64,000 nucleotides of DNA from Vibrio mexicanus (GCF_001012815.1 NZ_JYJP01000041.1:25004-89003), one strand, 5' to 3'; positions 47,991 through 57,506 are shown, counted from the stretch's first letter. A program made the numbers and translations. Notes: generated by a model not told the origin, from the letters alone.

Positions 47991-48294
47991 GCGTTTTTCC
48001 TTGTTTGTTCTATACCGAATACTACTATTGTCACATCAAAGTATTTCATTCTCTACATAGCTTGTTGGATTACTTGACGTCAACGTAGGAAACAGGCTAA
48101 TTTAGCGCCATCACTTCTGTAGGAGATTACGCCAATATGAATAACTAAACCTGTTATCCACTTTTCACTTTATTTTTTGGATTTACAGGGTTAGTAGGCG
48201 TAGCTCACTTTCCGATATCTCTTTGCAACTTCAATTGTTTATTTAACCTGATGACGGTTAACGCATTGCGTTGATCTATCTATAAATTTATGTC

Positions 48295-48583
48295 TAGGGT
48301 CTGTTAATCTTTCGAGCTGATTTTTGCAGCACTTTGTGGGAAATTTATACAAGGCAGAGGCTTCGATGTGTAGTTAACCTACATGAGAAGCCGATAACGC
48401 AGTAGAAATGAACCACAAAGGCTGCCCGAAGGGTTCGGCTGCGCGCCTAAAATCGTTTTATGCTTTGTTGAAGACCATTTGCTTAGAGTGACTAGGCTAC
48501 ACAGTCTTCGCCGCGCCTAAAACGATTTTGACTAGGCGTCCCCATCCGAACAAAATTTAACCGCGAAAGATCAACAGACCCTA
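48295..48583. mobile_element. MITE-like element with GGGTCTGTT ends
   Basis: About 285 bp bounded by GGGTCTGTTAATCTTTCG (48297) and the inverted GGGTCTGTTGATCTTTCG (ending 48581), 17 of 18 matching. It is flanked on both sides by TA, which may be a 2-bp target duplication. Inside are the paired motifs CGCGCCTAAAATCG and CGCGCCTAAAACG but no gene. It sits 39 bp before the ABC-F start. The rest of the 630-bp intergenic region (47991-48294) shows nothing I can name. Confidence 0.85.
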
Positions 48584-48621
48584 CTGCTACGGCTGATGTC
48601 CCTGTTAGACAGGAGCAAATT

Positions 48622-50193
48622 ATGCCAGTATTACAAGGTCACAATATCGGTCACCAGTTTGAAAATGGTGACTGGCTGTTCAAATCACTCTCATTCTCTT
48701 TGAATCACCGGCGTGTTGGCTTAGTTGGCCGAAATGGCGCGGGTAAATCCTTGCTCGCGTCAATTATGACGGGCGAACTAGTGCCGAGTACGGGAACCAT
48801 TTCTAAGCCCACCACGTTTGATGTCTATCGGCAACACGCTAAAGAGGCGATTCCTAATGGGTTAACGATCGGAGAGTTCTTGGGTAAAAGTACATTATTG
48901 GAAGCGATTGAAGCCGTGGAAAAGGGCGATTGCACACCTCAATTGTTCGAAATTATTGGCGATGATTGGGGAGCCCGAGCTCAATTGAATCAACAGCTGA
49001 TCAACATGGGTTTACCGCCAGAACCCAAGCAGGCTTGTAGCTCGTTGAGTGGCGGTCAACTCGCTCGATTACAACTTTGGAAGTTGTTCCAAAGCGACGT
49101 AGAGTTGCTGATTCTAGATGAGCCCTCTAACCATTTGGACGAACAGGGGAAAGTCTGGCTGATCGATTCAATGAAAACCTTCAATGGCGCTATTTTGCTT
49201 ATTAGCCATGATCGGCAGTTATTGCGCGAAGTGGGCGAGATATGGGAACTCTCCAATCTGGGGCTGCGTTCTTTTGGTGGCAATATTGATGCTTATCTGG
49301 AGCAAAACAAGGCAGAGCAACAAGCGGTAGAACGACGCTTGGCTGAGGTCGCTAAGCAGAAAAAACATCTTGAAAAACAAGCTCAGTTGAACAGAGAAAA
49401 GGCGGAGCAACGTGCGGCTAAAGGCAACAAGATGCGACGTGATGGCAGCCAACCCAAAATCCTTTTAGATGCAATGAAAAATAAGGCCACAGCGAAAGTT
49501 TCCAACCGTTTGAAAAGCGAACAACTTCGAATGGGGCATTTAAACGATCAGTCTCAAAGTCTTAAAGAAAGGCAAAAGCAGCTTGCTCGTCAAACGCTTC
49601 ACATGCAAGGGGAGCTAAGTAAGTCACGGCGTGTGGTCAATCTTGTGAATGCGGAGTTGCCGTTCACCAACAGTCAGCCTTTCAATCTCGCCATTGGTGC
49701 CAATGAAAAAGTGCGCTTAAAGGGGCGAAATGGCAGTGGTAAGTCAACGCTCCTCAAAGTGCTTCTTGGCGAGTTATCGTTAATAGCAGGTGAGCTGAGT
49801 GTGAATACGCCGCTTTTCTATCTAGACCAACATTTCGGATTGATTCATCCTGAATGGACGATGTTAGAGAATCTTACTCGTCAATGTGACGGGCTTTTAG
49901 AGAGCGATGCAAGAACTTTGTTAGCGGGAATTGGATTTCGCAGGGATTCGGTATTTCATCATGGAAAGGTACTGAGTGGTGGCGAGAAAATGAAGCTGTC
50001 TATGCTGATTGTCAGTCATCAGAAAGACCAGCCTTTGCTGCTCCTCGATGAGCCAGATAATCATTTGGATATGGAATCAAAAGGCGTATTGGCCGAGGCT
50101 CTAAGAAGCTATCAAGGGGGATTCATTCTAGTTAGTCACGATAGTGACTTTGCGCAGGAGTCAGGGATTATAAGAGAGTTAAGCCTAACCTAA
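48622..50193 (+). CDS. ABC-F family ATP-binding protein
   Basis: 523 residues with two ABC domains and no membrane part. Walker A GRNGAGKS and GRNGSGKS; signatures LSGGQLARLQLW and LSGGEKMKLSML; Walker B LLILDEPSNHLDE and LLLLDEPDNHLDM; the interdomain linker is rich in Lys/Gln/Arg. ABC-F proteins act on ribosomes, in translation control or antibiotic protection. It does not fit Uup, EttA, YbiT or YheS well enough to name. Confidence 0.9.
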   Translation: MPVLQGHNIGHQFENGDWLFKSLSFSLNHRRVGLVGRNGAGKSLLASIMTGELVPSTGTISKPTTFDVYRQHAKEAIPNGLTIGEFLGKSTLLEAIEAVEKGDCTPQLFEIIGDDWGARAQLNQQLINMGLPPEPKQACSSLSGGQLARLQLWKLFQSDVELLILDEPSNHLDEQGKVWLIDSMKTFNGAILLISHDRQLLREVGEIWELSNLGLRSFGGNIDAYLEQNKAEQQAVERRLAEVAKQKKHLEKQAQLNREKAEQRAAKGNKMRRDGSQPKILLDAMKNKATAKVSNRLKSEQLRMGHLNDQSQSLKERQKQLARQTLHMQGELSKSRRVVNLVNAELPFTNSQPFNLAIGANEKVRLKGRNGSGKSTLLKVLLGELSLIAGELSVNTPLFYLDQHFGLIHPEWTMLENLTRQCDGLLESDARTLLAGIGFRRDSVFHHGKVLSGGEKMKLSMLIVSHQKDQPLLLLDEPDNHLDMESKGVLAEALRSYQGGFILVSHDSDFAQESGIIRELSLT

Positions 50194-50391
50194 TTGCGGA
50201 TGAAAACTGAGGTTGCCTTAGGTATAAGCTAGATTAGTTTGAACTTGGTCTGTCAGATTCGTTACCCCAAAGATATCGGATTTGACGGGCTGCCAAAGCT
50301 CATTTTTGCCCCGAAACGTGCTAGCGCACTTACCAGTGTGACTAGACAGATGAATATTTAGCCTACTTTTTTCTAATCATTGTGCTGTCAG

Positions 50392-51303
50392 CTACCAAAA
50401 TGGGGTTTCACGACTCTTCTCAAGCAAGAAATCAATAAATACTCTTACTCGACGAGCTTTTTGGCTGTGTTGCGGATAAAACAGATAGAAGCCAGGATAA
50501 GGTGTCCAGTATGAAGGTAGCACGGGCTGGAGTCGCCCATCATCAAAATGCGCTTTAACTAATGGCGCAATGATGCGCCCAATTCCCAACCCTTTCTCCG
50601 CAGCATCAACAGCGGCGTATGTATCATTTACAATTAACGAGACAGGCATGTCCACGGTTATCGTTTCGTTACTTTTCACGAGCGTTAAAGGCCGCAACTC
50701 ATTGGAAGTTAAAAATCTATATTGGATTAAGCGGTGATCGTGTAAATCACTGGGTAAAATAGGTAAGCCATATCTTTCGATATAGTCTTTTGAAGCAAAC
50801 AAGGCTTCTTGTGTTGGGGGCGTTAATTGTCGTGCGACCATTTCTTGCTCAACTTTGTCCCCAAAACGTATCCCTAGATCATACCCTTCCTTGATTATAT
50901 TGAGTGTCGCATCAGATACATTGATTTCTAGTTGGATATCTGGGTATCGGAGACAAAACTCTGCATAGATCGGCTCTAAGAAAAATTTAAATACAAAGCG
51001 CGGTAAAGTAATCCTGACTTTTCCTGAAGGATCTTCACCGAGGTCCTTAACACTTTCTACTGCATAGTCTAAGTTCGTGATCGCAGTGGCTGTGCGCTTT
51101 TGTAGCAAAATGCCTGCTTCAGTCAGTTCAATTCTTCGTGTATTACGCGTAAACAAAGGGACCCCTACATGAGTCTCTAGTTGCTTCAGTGCATGACTCA
51201 CAGAAGGTGGGGCCATTTCCAGTTTACGGGCTGCTCCTCTCACGCTCCCTTCACTTGCTATGGTTTGGAATATAGTGAGCTGACTGTAGGTCGATCCTTT
51301 CAT
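50392..51303 (-). CDS. LysR-family transcriptional regulator of the aldehyde cluster
   Basis: 303 residues: helix-turn-helix GSVRGAARKLEMAPPSVSHAL and a DmlR/CrgA-like effector domain. It is divergent from the zinc alcohol dehydrogenase at 51459 across a 155-bp region, the usual LysR arrangement, so it likely controls the ADH-ALDH genes. Confidence 0.9.
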   Translation of the reverse strand: MKGSTYSQLTIFQTIASEGSVRGAARKLEMAPPSVSHALKQLETHVGVPLFTRNTRRIELTEAGILLQKRTATAITNLDYAVESVKDLGEDPSGKVRITLPRFVFKFFLEPIYAEFCLRYPDIQLEINVSDATLNIIKEGYDLGIRFGDKVEQEMVARQLTPPTQEALFASKDYIERYGLPILPSDLHDHRLIQYRFLTSNELRPLTLVKSNETITVDMPVSLIVNDTYAAVDAAEKGLGIGRIIAPLVKAHFDDGRLQPVLPSYWTPYPGFYLFYPQHSQKARRVRVFIDFLLEKSRETPFW

Positions 51304-51458
51304 ATTAACTCATTCTCTTGCCACTGTTAGATACAGACTAACAGTCTAGTCGATGTTTGTCGTCTACAAAACACTAGTGACAGCATTTAAACTTCAATCA
51401 TTAACGAATGGCTCAGAAAAGAGCAGAAAACGCTGTCAATAAGTGTTAGGAGCAAAAA

Positions 51459-52460
51459 ATGTACAAAGCATATGCAGCACAAAGTGCGGGCCAACCATTG
51501 GTTGCCGTAGAGCGTGAATTACCAGCGTTAAAACAAGATCAAGTTGTTATCGACGTAAAATACTGCGGTGTCTGCCATTCAGATATCAGCATGCTCGAGA
51601 ACGAGTGGGGTTTAACCCAATTCCCATTAGTGCCTGGCCATGAAGTTTTTGGGGTGATTTCTTCTGTAGGTAAAAATGTCCACAATCTTAAAATTGGTCA
51701 AGAGGTCGGCCTAGGGTGGAACAGTGACTACTGCCATACTTGCTCAAGCTGTATGGGTGGAGACCACAACCTGTGTGACAGTGCAGAAATTACAATGCTA
51801 GGTCGAGATGGTGGTTTTGCTGAAAAAGTCGTTGCGAACGCTTCTGCCGTTATGCCTATCCCAGCCTCTCTCGACCCTCAATCTGTTGGTCCTCTACTTT
51901 GTGCTGGTATCACCGTTTTTAACCCATTAGTTCAATTTGATATTAAACCGACAGATAAAGTGGCAGTTGTTGGTATTGGTGGCCTTGGGCACCTCGCCAT
52001 TCAATTTATGAAAGCTTGGGGGTGCGAAGTCACTGCGTTCACAAGCTCTGAAGAAAAGAAAAAAGAAGCGATGGATTTTGGCGCTTCAGACACGATCAAT
52101 TCTCGTGATCCTGAAGATATCGCTAAAGCAGCAAGTCGTTTTGATTACATCATCTCAACGGTCAGTGCGAAGCTTGATTGGAATTTATACCTATCCACTC
52201 TGAAAGCAAAAGGTCGCTTACATTTTGTTGGTGCAACAACGGAACCACTTGACATTTCAGTTATGCCAATGATTTTTGGTCAGAAAACTATTTCTGCATC
52301 GCCAGTAGGTAGCCCAGCAAACATCGAGAAAATGCTTGAATTTGCTGCTCATCACGATATTAAGCCAGTAATTGAGCTGTTCAAGTTTGACGATATCAAT
52401 GACGCGATTGAACGAGTCAAAAGCGGTAAGGCTCGATACCGTGTTGTGCTTGAGCGCTAA
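51459..52460 (+). CDS. Zinc-dependent alcohol dehydrogenase (CAD family)
   Basis: 333 residues. Catalytic zinc ligands in CGVCHSDISML and PGHEVFGVI; structural zinc Cys set in CHTCSSCMGGDHNLC; Rossmann motif GIGGLGHLAIQFMKAWG; all match the cinnamyl-alcohol dehydrogenase/YahK group, which reduces a wide range of aldehydes with NADPH. First gene of the LysR-divergent set; the ALDH follows by 41 bp. Confidence 0.92.
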   Translation: MYKAYAAQSAGQPLVAVERELPALKQDQVVIDVKYCGVCHSDISMLENEWGLTQFPLVPGHEVFGVISSVGKNVHNLKIGQEVGLGWNSDYCHTCSSCMGGDHNLCDSAEITMLGRDGGFAEKVVANASAVMPIPASLDPQSVGPLLCAGITVFNPLVQFDIKPTDKVAVVGIGGLGHLAIQFMKAWGCEVTAFTSSEEKKKEAMDFGASDTINSRDPEDIAKAASRFDYIISTVSAKLDWNLYLSTLKAKGRLHFVGATTEPLDISVMPMIFGQKTISASPVGSPANIEKMLEFAAHHDIKPVIELFKFDDINDAIERVKSGKARYRVVLER

Positions 52461-52501
52461 TTGAAATTATTGAACAACTGAGAATTATTAAGGAAACAAG
52501 C

Positions 52502-53977
52502 ATGAATACACCAACACTTCCAAAAGGCCAATTGTTCATTAATGGTCAATGGCGTGATGCTTCTAACGGTGCGGTAGCTGCGACATTTAACCCAGCGACT
52601 GAGTTAGAAATCATGAAAGTCGCTCAGGCGACACTGGGTGATGTAAATGACGCAGTAGACGCAGCACATGAAGCATTTGAAAATGGTGAGTGGCGCAAAA
52701 TGGGGCCACATCATAAAGCTCGTGTTTTAAATCGCATTGGTGATTTAATTGAAGAAAATGCCGATGAACTTGCGGCTTTAGAGTCAATGGATATGGGTAA
52801 ACCATTAGTATTTGCTCGTCATTTCGATATCCAGTTCATTGCTGACCTTTTCCATTTTTATGCAGGTGTAGCAAGTGGCCAACTGGGTGGTGCAACTCGA
52901 CAAGTAACACCATCTGAAACTGGGAATATGCCGCTGGCTTACACACGCAAAGAGCCGCTTGGTGTTATTGCGGCTATTACACCATTTAACTTCCCAATGA
53001 TCTTGTCTTGCACCAAGATTGCACCTGCTTTGGCTGCGGGGAATACGTTTATCCATAAGCCAGCTTCAGCAACTCCACTGACGGCACTACGTATGGCTGA
53101 GATCTTTAAAGAAGCAGGTCTACCAGATGGTACATTCAATGTTGTAACTGGCTCAGGCCGTACGGTTGGTAATGCACTTGTTGAGCATCCAAAAGTTAAG
53201 AAAGTTGCTTTCACAGGCTCAACGGAAGTTGGTAAAGGCATTCTTAAACAAAGTTCGGAATCGCTTAAGAAAGTGACTCTTGAATTAGGTGGTAAATCAG
53301 CACATATCATCTTTGACGATGCTGATATTAAGCAAGCTGCTCAGAATGCGAGTCTAGCGGCTTTCTTCAATAAAGGTGAGTTCTGCATGGCTGGTACTCG
53401 TCTGTTAGTACAGCGCAGTGTTTATGACGAAGTACTTACTGAGCTGGTTGAAGCAACAAAAGGTCTAGTTATTGGTGATCCATTAGATATGGCAACAACC
53501 TTTGGTCCTCAAGTTGATGCAGGTGCTCGTGATAACTGTGCTAAATATGTCGATATTGCTCTTGAAGATGGTGCTAGATTGGTAATGGGTGGCAAACCTA
53601 TGACTGTTGATGGTAAAGGATACTATTTTGAGCCAACAATTCTTGCTGATGTCGATAATGATTCTCGTGTTGCTCAAGAAGAAATCTTCGGACCAGTTCT
53701 GGCAGTTATTCCATTCGATACTGAAGAAGAGGCAATTTCATTGGCAAATGACTCGGAATATGGATTAGCTGCGGGTGTTCAAACTCAAAACTTAGGTCGA
53801 GCACACCGTGTTGCTCACTCCATGGAAGCTGGAATGGTATGGGTAAACACTTGGGGCCAGTTCGACAGCGCTTTACCATTTGGTGGCTATAAAGCATCGG
53901 GTATTGGTCGTGAAATGGGTATTGAGGCGATGGAGGCTTATACTCAAAACAAATCAGTGTATGTCTCTCTAGACTAA
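52502..53977 (+). CDS. Aldehyde dehydrogenase
   Basis: 491 residues. NAD site FTGSTEVGKGI, catalytic Glu in LELGGKSAH, catalytic Cys in FNKGEFCMAGTR, and C-terminal PFGGYKASGIGREMG. Closest in feel to betaine/phenylacetaldehyde-type ALDHs. The residue two before the usual QxC motif is Glu rather than Gln. Oxidises the aldehyde that the neighbouring dehydrogenase can form or reduce. Confidence 0.92.
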   Translation: MNTPTLPKGQLFINGQWRDASNGAVAATFNPATELEIMKVAQATLGDVNDAVDAAHEAFENGEWRKMGPHHKARVLNRIGDLIEENADELAALESMDMGKPLVFARHFDIQFIADLFHFYAGVASGQLGGATRQVTPSETGNMPLAYTRKEPLGVIAAITPFNFPMILSCTKIAPALAAGNTFIHKPASATPLTALRMAEIFKEAGLPDGTFNVVTGSGRTVGNALVEHPKVKKVAFTGSTEVGKGILKQSSESLKKVTLELGGKSAHIIFDDADIKQAAQNASLAAFFNKGEFCMAGTRLLVQRSVYDEVLTELVEATKGLVIGDPLDMATTFGPQVDAGARDNCAKYVDIALEDGARLVMGGKPMTVDGKGYYFEPTILADVDNDSRVAQEEIFGPVLAVIPFDTEEEAISLANDSEYGLAAGVQTQNLGRAHRVAHSMEAGMVWVNTWGQFDSALPFGGYKASGIGREMGIEAMEAYTQNKSVYVSLD

Positions 53978-53989
53978 TACTATTCGTTA

Positions 53990-54024
53990 GAGTAGCTCAG
54001 ACTTGCAGTTTGAGCTGCTTTTTT
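53990..54024 (+). terminator. Rho-independent terminator after the ALDH gene
   Basis: AGTAGCTCA pairs with TGAGCTGCT over a 10-base loop, followed by TTTTTT. Confidence 0.85.
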
Positions 54025-54050
54025 AAATATTGTTTACATGAAAGGTAAGG

Positions 54051-54464
54051 ATGCTGGTAACAATGATAAGTAAGTCAGATTTGGAGCAGTTCTTTCATGA
54101 TGAGTTTGCACAAGCAGATTTCTCAATACTGTCTGTGAGTGAAGAGCAGGTCATAATTAAGAGAATCATTCTTGAACAACATACTCGCCCCGGCAATACG
54201 GTTTCTGGGCCTGTCCTAATGGAAGTCGCTGACTCGGCACTCTATGTCGCCGTTTTATATCAAAGTCATCTCGCGACAATGGCGGTAACGTCGAACCTAA
54301 ATATAAATTTCTTGAAGAAACCGGGTGCGAGTCAAAACATTATCGCTGAATGTAGAGTGCTTAAGTTAGGTCGAAAAAATGCTTATGGAGAGGTAATGAT
54401 TTATTCCGAACTGAGTCGAGATTTAGTCGCTCATGCGACTGGGACATACGTCATCCCGAAGTAA
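54051..54464 (+). CDS. Hotdog-fold thioesterase, PaaI-like
   Basis: 137 residues. Hotdog core with RPGNTVSGPVLMEVADSALYVAV (in part GNTVSGPVLMEVADSALY) and SNLNINFLKKP. Such proteins hydrolyse acyl-CoA thioesters. AAAGG precedes the ATG at 54051; an ATG four codons later is possible. Lies after the ALDH terminator but in the same orientation as the cluster. Confidence 0.82.
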   Translation: MLVTMISKSDLEQFFHDEFAQADFSILSVSEEQVIIKRIILEQHTRPGNTVSGPVLMEVADSALYVAVLYQSHLATMAVTSNLNINFLKKPGASQNIIAECRVLKLGRKNAYGEVMIYSELSRDLVAHATGTYVIPK

Positions 54465-54535
54465 CGCTGCGTGCGATTAATCATGTATGAGCGTATACAG
54501 AATTTAAAAATATGATGCGAGATTAAGGGTTAAAT

Positions 54536-54832
54536 ATGATCAAGCGAATTATAATGTTGAAGTTTAAAGTTGACGCAGAACAACAAGCAATTAGCGACAT
54601 ACTCTCTAAAATGGAATCTCTACCAAGCAAAATTGATGGTATTACATCTGTAGATTCAGGTGTAGATCAAAGCCCTGAAGGGATGAATAAGGGCTTTACA
54701 CATATTGTTCAGCTTACGTTCGAAAATAAAGATGCTCGTGACAGCTATTTACCGCATCCAGATCATGAATCGATTAAGCAGATCTGCATGCCTATTCTCG
54801 AAGATATGCTTGTTTTTGATTGTGCAGTCTGA
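54536..54832 (+). CDS. Dabb (stress-responsive A/B barrel) protein
   Basis: 98 residues of the Dabb dimeric ferredoxin-like family: IKRIIMLKFKVDAE at the start, FTHIVQLTFENKDARDSYLP, and the His-rich HPDHESIKQ. Function in bacteria mostly unknown; some act on small ketides or in stress. Between the thioesterase and the YqhD-like enzyme. Confidence 0.82.
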   Translation: MIKRIIMLKFKVDAEQQAISDILSKMESLPSKIDGITSVDSGVDQSPEGMNKGFTHIVQLTFENKDARDSYLPHPDHESIKQICMPILEDMLVFDCAV

Positions 54833-54985
54833 GTTTCAGATCGTGGGATATAAGTTGCCATCATTTGTAGAACTTTTTAAACGATTGAGAGCATTTGAAG
54901 TATTGCGACAAATGATGACATTTATAAACGACTAAAACTTAGGTGATTTAGTTAGGTTCGATTAGAACGAATTAAGGATGTAACG

Positions 54986-56134
54986 ATGAGATTTTCTTAT
55001 TTAAACTCGACCACAATTCTGTTCGGACAGAAACAAATTAACAGTATTTCCCACATGATAGATAAGTCGCAAAAAGTACTGGTTATCTATGGTGGTGGTT
55101 CAATTAAAAAAAATGGCGTATATCAACAGATCGCTCTAGCTTTAGAAGGCTATGATTGGCAGGAGTTTTCAGGAGTTGGCTCTAATCCAACAAAAGAGAA
55201 AATGGACGAAGCGGTTGCGCTAATCAAAGAGCAAAAGATCGATTTCATACTGGCTGTTGGTGGCGGCTCTGTCGTTGACGGTTCAAAATATGCCGCAGCC
55301 GCTGCTTATTATAATGGTGATGGTTGGGATATCATGACAGGCAGGTATCGGCCAAGAGTAGCGCTTCCGATTGGCGTTATCCTTACCATTCCAGCTACAG
55401 GTTCTGAATCTAACACCAGCTTTGTTATAACCAAGGCTCAGACCAATGAAAAAATAACCTCTGTAGCAGGATGTGTTCAACCTAGCTTCGCTGTAATGGA
55501 TCCTGATGTCATGAAGACGTTACCAGAAAAGCAGTTAGTGAATGGTATTGCAGATGCATGGGTCCATGTTTGCGAGCAGTACCTTACGAAGCCGAGGGGA
55601 GCGTTGGTTCAAGATGGCTATTCCGAAGCACTATTGAAAACATTAAAAATTCTTGGTGACACATATCAAGATCGTGACAGTGATACTTGGCGATCAAATT
55701 TAATGTGGGCAGCGAACCAAGCTCTCAATGGTCTTATTGCCGTTGGTGTTGAGCAAGATTGGGCGACTCACATGATTGGACATGAATTAACAGCGATTTG
55801 GCATGTTGATCATGCTCGTTCACTTTCGATCATTCAGCCCTCATTACTAAGAAATCAGATCAAATATAAACGTGGGAAGCTAGAGCAAATGGGACGTAAC
55901 GTGTTCGGATTCGAAAGCAGTCCTGACTTAGCAGAGCGAACCATCGATGCAATTGAAGCGTTTTATGTGAGTTTGGGTTTACCAGTAAAACTGGAAGACT
56001 ATGGGTGCAGTAAGTCTGAAGCTATTAATTCAGTGGTCAGAAAACTTGAGCACTTTGGCATGACGGCTCTCACCGAAAATGGAACGGTGACTCCTAGTGT
56101 GATTAGGGAGATATTAGATGAGGCCATCATCTGA
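54986..56134 (+). CDS. yqhD: YqhD-like NADPH-dependent aldehyde reductase (Fe-ADH family)
   Basis: 382 residues. GGGSVVDGSKYAA for nucleotide binding; ATGSESN; metal residues in NGIADAWVHVCEQYLT and QDWATHMIGHELTA, then VDHARSLSII, all as in E. coli YqhD. YqhD reduces toxic short-chain aldehydes. Together with the ADH and ALDH upstream this makes three aldehyde/alcohol enzymes within 5 kb. AAGGATG precedes the ATG. Confidence 0.9.
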   Translation: MRFSYLNSTTILFGQKQINSISHMIDKSQKVLVIYGGGSIKKNGVYQQIALALEGYDWQEFSGVGSNPTKEKMDEAVALIKEQKIDFILAVGGGSVVDGSKYAAAAAYYNGDGWDIMTGRYRPRVALPIGVILTIPATGSESNTSFVITKAQTNEKITSVAGCVQPSFAVMDPDVMKTLPEKQLVNGIADAWVHVCEQYLTKPRGALVQDGYSEALLKTLKILGDTYQDRDSDTWRSNLMWAANQALNGLIAVGVEQDWATHMIGHELTAIWHVDHARSLSIIQPSLLRNQIKYKRGKLEQMGRNVFGFESSPDLAERTIDAIEAFYVSLGLPVKLEDYGCSKSEAINSVVRKLEHFGMTALTENGTVTPSVIREILDEAII

Positions 56135-56170
56135 TCAATCGATACGAATTATGGGAGCTTGAAATATTGC

Positions 56171-56204
56171 CGTTTTGCCGTGACTAAATAGTCACGGCAA
56201 AACG
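56171..56204. repeat. Perfect 34-bp palindrome
   Basis: Arms CGTTTTGCCGTGACTA and TAGTCACGGCAAAACG, each 16 bases, separated by AA. No mismatches. It has no T run on either side after the stem, so it is a poor terminator. It lies 37 bp after the yqhD stop and 46 bp before the recombinase ATG; a recombinase-binding or operator site is plausible. Confidence 0.85.
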
Positions 56205-56249
56205 CAGACAAATGAAGCTACTCTAGGTAGTAAACTCTAGGAAAAGCAA

Positions 56250-56831
56250 ATGGACCATAAAACTGGAGTAAAAAAGCCATTCAGATTGGAGGAAATCTGG
56301 CGAATTAGAACTCTTTTAGAGATAAATGATAGCCTGATGGAGCTGAGTTTGCTCAACCTAGCAATAGACAGTAAGCTGCGCTCTAGTGATTTGTTATCAT
56401 TAAAAGTGGCTGATGTATCGTCAAATTACTTGGTTTTTTCTCGTGTTCTATACGTTCAGAAGAAAACTGGTAATGATGTCCATTTCGAAATTACTCAAAA
56501 GACTCAACAAACACTGAGCCATTGGATTAAAGATCAAGAGCTTCAACCTACAGACTACCTTTTCCCAAGTCCACGAAAGCCCAATCAGCCTTTGAGCTAC
56601 TCATATTACCGCCGAATCATTCGTAGTTGGGTACTTGCTTTAGGTCATAACCCTGATCTATACGGGACTCACTCACTGCGCCGAACCAAAGCTACATTGA
56701 TTTACCAAAAGACTAAAAATATTCGAGCGATTCAGCTTTTACTCGGGCACACAAAGATCGAAAATACCATCAAATATTTAGGTGTTGAATTGGAGGATGC
56801 CTTGCGTTTATCCGAAGAAATTGAGAGCTGA
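56250..56831 (+). CDS. Minimal tyrosine recombinase (catalytic domain only)
   Basis: 193 residues. All catalytic residues are present: Arg44 (KLRSSDLLSL), Lys71/72 (YVQKKTGN), His141 and Arg144 (THSLRRTKA), His167 (LLLGHTKIE), and nucleophile Tyr176 (NTIKYLGVE). The N-terminal core-binding domain of XerC/D and phage integrases is absent, as in FimB/FimE (about 200 residues), which invert promoter DNA. No other phage or island genes are nearby. Probably active; substrate site unknown, though the palindrome just upstream is a candidate. Confidence 0.85.
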   Translation: MDHKTGVKKPFRLEEIWRIRTLLEINDSLMELSLLNLAIDSKLRSSDLLSLKVADVSSNYLVFSRVLYVQKKTGNDVHFEITQKTQQTLSHWIKDQELQPTDYLFPSPRKPNQPLSYSYYRRIIRSWVLALGHNPDLYGTHSLRRTKATLIYQKTKNIRAIQLLLGHTKIENTIKYLGVELEDALRLSEEIES

Positions 56832-57027
56832 TTGATAAGAATTAATTATAACAGGTACACAGATTAGAGTATTTATTCTGTCAAGTTTATGTCCAAAAGT
56901 GTGCTGACTGAGCAACATAGTGACAGTAGCCATGAAATGACAGTTGCTGTCTTCTGTCTATGAGGCCACACTGCCTCCAAGGCAAAAAACAAAGTGGCAG
57001 TACTCAAATCAGTAAACATCACGCACA

Positions 57028-57058
57028 AAAAAACCGATAGACGCGCTATCGGTTTTTA
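57028..57058. terminator. Bidirectional rho-independent terminator
   Basis: AAAAAACCGATAG-ACGCG-CTATCGGTTTTT, 26 bp beyond the end of the DUF3010 gene (-), with A and T runs on both sides. The 250 bp between it and the recombinase show no gene. Confidence 0.92.
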
Positions 57059-57083
57059 CACACGTTCATATTGGAGCGTTGTA

Positions 57084-57506
57084 CTACTTCATGATGCAGG
57101 CGTAGGCCACCATAAATGCAGGTTCTTGATACTGCTTTAGACCCGTCTCTTTAAAAGCCACTGGAGGTGGGTTGCGCTTTAGGCCTTCTTTGATTTCTGC
57201 TGGAGAAACCACATCTACCTTTAGTCCATCAATAAGCTGAATCGCTGCTTCCAACTTGAAACCCACTGCACCACCAGCAAACTTACCTTTGGTTTGGCGC
57301 TGACGGATCACAACGCGCTCAACCTGATAATCCTGCATCAGCTTTGAAAATGAGAATTGAAAGTGCTTCATTTTTTCAGTGTCATTTGCATCGCCGATGG
57401 AAATTTTTGCCACGCGACAGTCAGGGATATTAAAGACGCCATCAGACAGGGTTAGTAGACTGATAATCGCATCATTACCACTAAGTTCAACACCACAAAT
57501 TTTCAT
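57084..57506 (-). CDS. DUF3010 family protein
   Basis: 140 residues, soluble. MKICGVELSGNDAIISLL and VERVVIRQRQTKGKFAGGAVGFK recall a RuvC/RNase-H-like fold, and the family is known as DUF3010. Function unknown. The 370 bp upstream (57507-57876) have no supported gene. Confidence 0.82.
   Translation of the reverse strand: MKICGVELSGNDAIISLLTLSDGVFNIPDCRVAKISIGDANDTEKMKHFQFSFSKLMQDYQVERVVIRQRQTKGKFAGGAVGFKLEAAIQLIDGLKVDVVSPAEIKEGLKRNPPPVAFKETGLKQYQEPAFMVAYACIMK

Noticed and set aside
48295..48583. Integron attC (VCR) site
   Set aside because: Vibrio superintegrons carry such repeats, but the ends are long inverted repeats with TA borders and lack the attC core pattern; no integrase gene or cassette array is present.
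54705..54935. A 76-residue frame overlapping the end of the Dabb gene
   Set aside because: Shadow of the Dabb gene in another frame; only its tail is free.
56171..56204. The 34-bp palindrome as a transcription terminator of yqhD
   Set aside because: The stem is followed by CAGAC on the plus strand and GCAAT on the minus strand; there is no T tract in either direction.
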